Of a DNA stretch of 34,693 nt, positions 30,976 to 34,693 are shown one piece after another (the first letter of the stretch is position 1; each line of letters begins with the position of its first letter). Below the pieces are notes generated by a model, which saw only the letters and a list, made by a program, of their open reading frames with translations, did not search any database and was not told the origin of the DNA. Origin of the DNA: a virus; IMG/VR virus record IMGVR_UViG_3300030104_005879, positions 1 to 34,693 of that record; one strand, given 5' to 3'. The position numbers and the translations under genes are program-made.

Positions 30976-32283
30976 ATGGCAACAGAAAATTATAAATTAG
31001 TTTCATGTGATCCAACTGCTTATCCTACAATTTTAAATGTATGTTGGAAGGGGAGACATCCTTATGAAGGTTTAGTAGTTTATATTATAGATGGTTTAGT
31101 AGATACTACTAAAATATATACCTTAACTTATGTTGGTCAAGGTGTAGAAGTTTGTGATATGTATCTTCCTAGCTTAGAGCCTACAGTACAAAATTCTTGC
31201 AGTCCAAGTTATAATGAATATGAGTTAGAAAATTGTAACACAGGAGAAAAAGTATACTATGGTTTTGTAAATGCTGCACCAACAGGAAATGTAGTTAAGA
31301 TTAATTGTGAATGTTACAGAATTATAAAAGCTGCACCTGCTACTCAATTAATTACTACTTCTTATACTAACTATGATAAGTGTAGCACTTGTATAGGAAG
31401 TTTAGTTGCTTGTGATTCAGGAGAAAGACATAAATCCTATGCAATAAAAATAGACTTACCTGATTCTCCTCCTCCTAACAGGCTTTTCAGTAAGTGCTGT
31501 TATTCTAATGTAGTATTTGGAGATACATCAGATGCTGACCCTTACAAGAATGATTATACAGGATTTTGGTTTAAAAGACAGCTTCCTAATAGCACCTGCA
31601 CCTTTAAACTAAAAGATATTGATTCAAGTACCTTATATACTCTTAATAATAGCACATATGGAACTTTTCAAGACTTTGGTGGAGTACAAGCTGATCTTAC
31701 TTATTTCATTGTAGAATGGAGGAAAGTGCTTAGTTTATTAACAGGAACAAGATTCCAAATTATTAAAGAATTAAACATAGCAGGAATAAGTGTAGATGTT
31801 ACTTCTGACACATATATTCTTAAACCTTTTTCTATTTTATCTTCAGATAATACAGTTAGAATTGATTCTATAATGGATGGAATGCTAATAGAAAAAGATA
31901 CAGATTTTACCAATTCAGGCTATAAAACTTCTATGAGGTTAAGAGGGTTTTTTGGTAGGGCAGAATATAGTTTTGAGCAAGATAATATTTCTAAAAGAGA
32001 TTATTCATATATGCAAAACACTATGAGCAGCAAAAGGGAATATAAATTTCAAGGATTACAGATTCCTGAATGTATTAGTGATGAGTTATGGAATTTTATT
32101 CTATTTGGTAAAGAATTATTTATATCAGATTATAATGGCAATAACCACAGCTATAAATATGAAGTACTACCTGTTAAATTAGAAGGGAATACAGGCACAG
32201 AGTTTTTTGTTACAGATAGAGGAGTTAATATAAATCTTACTTTTTCAGATAGAACTGAAAACAACAGAAAAATAAATTGTTAA
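30976..32283 (+). CDS. Cysteine-rich tail/fibre protein, 435 aa
   Basis: The N-terminal half has many cysteines (VSCDPTAYPTILNVCWKGRHPYEG, SCSPSYNEYELENCNTGEKVYYGFV, INCECYRIIKAAPA, DKCSTCIGSLVACDSG, FSKCCYSN), which likely stabilise the virion outside the cell as disulphides, or bind metal through the CSTC unit. The C-terminal half is beta-rich and ordinary. It is part of the tail-tip gene cluster. Repeated ...Y..C..C.. blocks of this sort are known in tail proteins of Bacteroidetes phages, but I cannot give a family name. Confidence 0.6.
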   Translation: MATENYKLVSCDPTAYPTILNVCWKGRHPYEGLVVYIIDGLVDTTKIYTLTYVGQGVEVCDMYLPSLEPTVQNSCSPSYNEYELENCNTGEKVYYGFVNAAPTGNVVKINCECYRIIKAAPATQLITTSYTNYDKCSTCIGSLVACDSGERHKSYAIKIDLPDSPPPNRLFSKCCYSNVVFGDTSDADPYKNDYTGFWFKRQLPNSTCTFKLKDIDSSTLYTLNNSTYGTFQDFGGVQADLTYFIVEWRKVLSLLTGTRFQIIKELNIAGISVDVTSDTYILKPFSILSSDNTVRIDSIMDGMLIEKDTDFTNSGYKTSMRLRGFFGRAEYSFEQDNISKRDYSYMQNTMSSKREYKFQGLQIPECISDELWNFILFGKELFISDYNGNNHSYKYEVLPVKLEGNTGTEFFVTDRGVNINLTFSDRTENNRKINC

Positions 32284-32286
32284 GAT

Positions 32287-33915
32287 ATGTCAATGAAAGT
32301 ATACCTTAATGGGGATTTAGTAACTTTAGAAAAGAATGCTGAACCTACAATTACTATAAATCAATTATATTGCATTTTTTTAATTAAAAATGGAAATGTA
32401 TATATATATAATAAACAAAATACTTCAATATTAGCATATGATACAATAGAAGAAATTAAAGATGTTTCTAATGTTGCAATAGGTACACTAAGCCAAGTTA
32501 ATGACTATTTAAAAGGGTTTATAAGAATTGGAAGTGTACAAACAAAAGCAAATCCAATAGGTGAAACATTTGATAATATTAGAATTAATTTTAAGTTAGA
32601 TTCTACTGCTAATTCTATTTTATTTCAAAATACAGTAACTTCAAATATTTTAGATGTTCATAATGTTAATACTATTCAAGCAGTAGCAAATGGAACTGAT
32701 ATAAGAATACAATTAATAGGTGGGCATAAAATACTTATTGATAGATTAGATTTAGAAGGAGTTTTTATTAATAGTAGTTTAGTTACTCAAGTATTAGCTA
32801 CTGCAATTGTTGAACTTAATGCACTTTTTTCTGTTGCAGGTTTAGGAGTTGCTCCTGTAATAACAGCATCTACAACTATTTCCTTAACAACAGGGAACAG
32901 TTTAAACTGGGAAATGACTGCTACAAATGCTGTTGCATATCAATTTGAATATTTGCCTTCAGGAATTACAACTTTAGCAAGTACAGGTAAACCTAATGTA
33001 TTAATAGGAGGATCAAGTTTAGCAGCAGGAACATATACCTTTACAGGAAAAGCATTGTCTTATGGAGGAGAAGATAGCAAAACTTTTTCATTAGTAGTTG
33101 CTGCAAGTTTTACAAATACATATAGTTTTGAAACTGCATCAGGAACTACTTGCGTTTATAATGGAAGTGGAACAAATAATTCTGTACCTATGTATAGAGC
33201 AGCAGATGGAACTGGAAGCAGTGATGCTTGGAGCGTTCATTTTTGGTATAATATACCTAGTGCAGGAGCATGGACACAAAACTATTTTTTTTCATTTGGG
33301 TATATTTATGGTTCTTCAGGTGGTAATGGTGGAGGATGTCACATAAATCATTGGGGTAGTACTTTTAAATTTGTTTATGGTGATGCTTTTGGTAATTGCT
33401 TTCAATTATCTTTTTCAAGATCACATACTCTAAACACATGGCATTCAATGTTAATTTGTTACACAGGAAATAGCACAGGAACTTCTACTGCTAATGCAGC
33501 TGCTCAATTTACTATATATATAGATTCTGTTGCAATTACTCCAACTGTAACACAAATAACAGGGAGTAATGGATATACAGGTTCAATAGAAAAGTCCTTA
33601 AATGCTCATTCTGTAGATATGTGTATAGGTGGGATTTGTAGTACTGCAGGAGCTATTGACGCCTGTGGAACTTGTTATATTGATGAACTAGCATGTTGGA
33701 GTTCAGAACTTTCTTCAAGTGATGCAGTTTCATTATATAATTCAGGTACCCCTATAGACTTATCTACAGCTTTTACTCCATTATATAGTGATTGGTGGAG
33801 GATGGGTGATAATTCTGATGTAAGTACATTTCCAGTTCTTAATAATATGTCTTCAGGAAATGATCTTAATGTGGTAGGTGGTTCAGTAGCTTCTTATGTT
33901 TCTCTTGTTCCTTAA
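32287..33915 (+). CDS. Tail fibre / receptor-binding protein with Ig-like and LamG-type domains, 542 aa
   Basis: Three parts are visible: an N-terminal virion-attachment region (1-185), an Ig-like domain (about 190-272, APVITASTTISLTTGNSLNWEMTATNAVAYQFEYLP ending in GTYTFTGKALSYGGEDSKTFSLVV), and a concanavalin A/LamG-like jelly roll (about 277-510, with WSVHFWYNIP, FSFGYIYGSSGGNGGGCHINHWGSTFKFVYG, HTLNTWHSMLICYTG, YIDELACWSSELSSSDAVSLYNSG). The last pattern, YIDEL..W...LS..D...LYN.G, is typical of LamG-like carbohydrate-binding domains. Being the last tail gene before lysis, it probably binds surface glycans of the host and sets host range. Confidence 0.8.
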   Translation: MSMKVYLNGDLVTLEKNAEPTITINQLYCIFLIKNGNVYIYNKQNTSILAYDTIEEIKDVSNVAIGTLSQVNDYLKGFIRIGSVQTKANPIGETFDNIRINFKLDSTANSILFQNTVTSNILDVHNVNTIQAVANGTDIRIQLIGGHKILIDRLDLEGVFINSSLVTQVLATAIVELNALFSVAGLGVAPVITASTTISLTTGNSLNWEMTATNAVAYQFEYLPSGITTLASTGKPNVLIGGSSLAAGTYTFTGKALSYGGEDSKTFSLVVAASFTNTYSFETASGTTCVYNGSGTNNSVPMYRAADGTGSSDAWSVHFWYNIPSAGAWTQNYFFSFGYIYGSSGGNGGGCHINHWGSTFKFVYGDAFGNCFQLSFSRSHTLNTWHSMLICYTGNSTGTSTANAAAQFTIYIDSVAITPTVTQITGSNGYTGSIEKSLNAHSVDMCIGGICSTAGAIDACGTCYIDELACWSSELSSSDAVSLYNSGTPIDLSTAFTPLYSDWWRMGDNSDVSTFPVLNNMSSGNDLNVVGGSVASYVSLVP

Positions 33916-33932
33916 AATTAAAAAACAAAAAA

Positions 33933-34229
33933 ATGGATGCAATTCTTACAAAAATATTAGAGCAATCTCCTGTAATAGTCAGTCTATCTTTAGGAGTTTA
34001 TGCTTTATGGAGTGAATTAAAAAATGCTAAAAAAGAATTAGCCGATGAAAGGAAAGCAAGTAGAGAAGAATTAAAAGATATGAAAGATGCGCACGCACTT
34101 GAATTAAAAGAATTAAATGCTTACATTAGGGAAAGGGATTTAGATACACAAGACACTTTGAATGATGTAGTGGGTGCAGTTGAATCTATTCATCTAATAA
34201 TTTCTGAAAAATTAAACAATACCAACTAA
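33933..34229 (+). CDS. Holin-like membrane protein, 98 aa
   Basis: One N-terminal hydrophobic helix (about 11-26, SPVIVSLSLGVYALW) is followed by a long charged helix (SELKNAKKELADERKASREELKDMKDAHALELKELNAYIRERD) and a short C-terminal tail (VGAVESIHLIISEKLNN). The topology resembles BhlA/UviB-type small holins. It is located between the last tail gene and the amidase, where a holin is expected. The truncated copy at 1-259 has the same frame and only a few amino-acid differences. The start overlaps nothing; an A-rich leader (AAAAAACAAAAAA) precedes it. Confidence 0.65.
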   Translation: MDAILTKILEQSPVIVSLSLGVYALWSELKNAKKELADERKASREELKDMKDAHALELKELNAYIRERDLDTQDTLNDVVGAVESIHLIISEKLNNTN

Positions 34230-34357
34230 TGTCAGAAGAAGAAATAAAAGATTGTAATGAAAAAATCTTATGCTTTGTAAATAAAGCAAAAAAAAGAATT
34301 AAGAAAATAAAAGAAAACTGCAACAAAAGAGATTGCAAGGATAAGAAAAGTGCTTAA
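34229..34357 (+). CDS. Small basic cysteine-containing protein, 42 aa (copy B)
   Basis: This frame matches the one at 259-387 in length, stop-start overlap with the holin-like gene (TAATG) and sequence (MSEEEIKDCNEKILCFVNKA versus MSEQEIKDCNEKILCFVQKA at the start, the same NKRDCKDKKSA end). DNA changes are largely silent, which supports translation. The end overlaps the amidase stop region by four bases. Its function is unknown. Confidence 0.6.
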   Translation: MSEEEIKDCNEKILCFVNKAKKRIKKIKENCNKRDCKDKKSA

Positions 34358-34693
34358 TTAGTCATCTTTTCTTTAGTCCATATAGCAGTTTTTAATGCAG
34401 CATCTGTTCTTGCTTCTCTATTGTCAATTATAAATTGACAGTCAATATCTGATGTATGAAAACCAAATTCTTCTAAGATTGTTCCAAAGTTATCATATAT
34501 ATCAAGGTTTCTTAAAATATAAAAATTTGCTTCGTGGTCTTTCTGACCATCTTTCCCTGCTCTAATTCTCCAATCAGGTAGTAGATTTTTTATATTGTCA
34601 TATAGGTTTTCAGCAATTTCATCACTAAAAGAATTTCCCTTTGTAGTAAACACCATAAAACCCCTCGTTTGACGGAGTTTTTCTTCCGAGTGG
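34354..34693 (-). CDS. N-acetylmuramoyl-L-alanine amidase, N-terminal part beyond the window edge (copy B)
   Basis: The frame is open from the right edge of the window to TAA at 34354-34356, giving 112 C-terminal residues of an Amidase_3-type domain. It includes KDHEANFYIL and the catalytic ILEEFGFHTSDID. Over the last 100 residues it is about 76% identical to the amidase at 384-1286, with conservative differences. It is incomplete only because the window ends. A Met at 34654-34656 is internal, as shown by the upstream codons HSEEKLRQTRGF matching HSADKLSKTQGF of the other copy. Confidence 0.88.
   Translation of the reverse strand, partial: HSEEKLRQTRGFMVFTTKGNSFSDEIAENLYDNIKNLLPDWRIRAGKDGQKDHEANFYILRNLDIYDNFGTILEEFGFHTSDIDCQFIIDNREARTDAALKTAIWTKEKMTN

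Larger units (their letters stand above)
33971..34693. repeat. Right copy of diverged end repeat (lysis cassette, allele B)
   Basis: Gap-free partner of 1-723. It carries seven CpG dinucleotides, against one in the left copy, three of them in the last 28 bases. The final 37 bases differ most, although the amidase frame remains open. See the left copy for interpretation. Confidence 0.9.

Noticed and set aside
33098-33346. Open + frame inside the LamG-domain gene
   Set aside because: It overlaps conserved lectin-domain codons in another frame and gives a low-complexity product; no start signal.

Overview
The window is essentially a whole genome of a tailed phage with a long non-contractile tail (siphovirus type), about 34 kb on a circular map. 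Almost everything is on the + strand; only the amidase lysis gene is on the - strand. The host is probably a low-GC Bacteroidetes, most likely flavobacterial. This rests on A-rich leaders with no Shine-Dalgarno sequence (a recurrent ACAAACAAC just before start codons), one good match to the Bacteroidetes -33/-7 promoter (TTG, 21 nt, TATATTTG at 8255-8286), and a DUF3127-like OB-fold protein typical of that phylum. The DNA is AT-rich and extremely poor in CpG: a hand count gives only about 50 in 34.7 kb. No integrase, CI-type repressor switch, tRNA, IS element or CRISPR array was recognised, so the phage looks lytic, or temperate by an unrecognised route.

Layout. 1-387: C-terminal part of a holin-like gene and a 42-codon ORF. 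384-1286 (-): peptidoglycan amidase. 1397-4725: small early genes, mostly unknown, with a WYL_2/DUF2693-like protein, a glucosaminidase, a small HTH protein and a RusA-like resolvase. 4983-6609: recombination module (ERF annealing protein and YqaJ/lambda-exo type exonuclease). 6679-8220: C5 cytosine methyltransferase, bracketed by two copies of a bipartite repeat. 8311-11322: replication module (HTH replication initiator with a likely internal origin, an accessory protein, two overlapping membrane proteins, an ssDNA-binding-like protein). 11367-13063: small genes and a PD-(D/E)XK nuclease. 13066-13173: a non-coding region with structured elements. 13204-20247: terminase small and large subunits, two unknown structural-type genes, portal, scaffold and major capsid. 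20323-23511: neck and tail completion genes, a small membrane protein, and a tail assembly chaperone pair joined by an apparent -1 frameshift. 23504-33915: tape measure, tail hub and large tail-tip/fibre proteins ending in a LamG-type receptor-binding candidate. 33933-34693: holin-like gene, 42-codon ORF and the start of a second amidase copy.

The two ends are homologous but not identical: 1-723 and 33971-34693 align without gaps, are identical for the first 72 bases and then diverge, with the amidase C-termini about 76% identical. This is not a simple terminal repeat. It fits either a circular genome assembled through two alleles of the lysis cassette (map length about 33,970) or a real diverged duplication.

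Most interesting non-standard signals: the lysis-cassette allele pair with a composition change at the right edge, genome-wide CpG suppression in a phage carrying a C5 methyltransferase, the repeat bracketing that methyltransferase, the intragenic origin-like repeat cluster, the truncated terminase-like start with hairpins before the late genes, and the overlapping membrane protein pair in the replication region.
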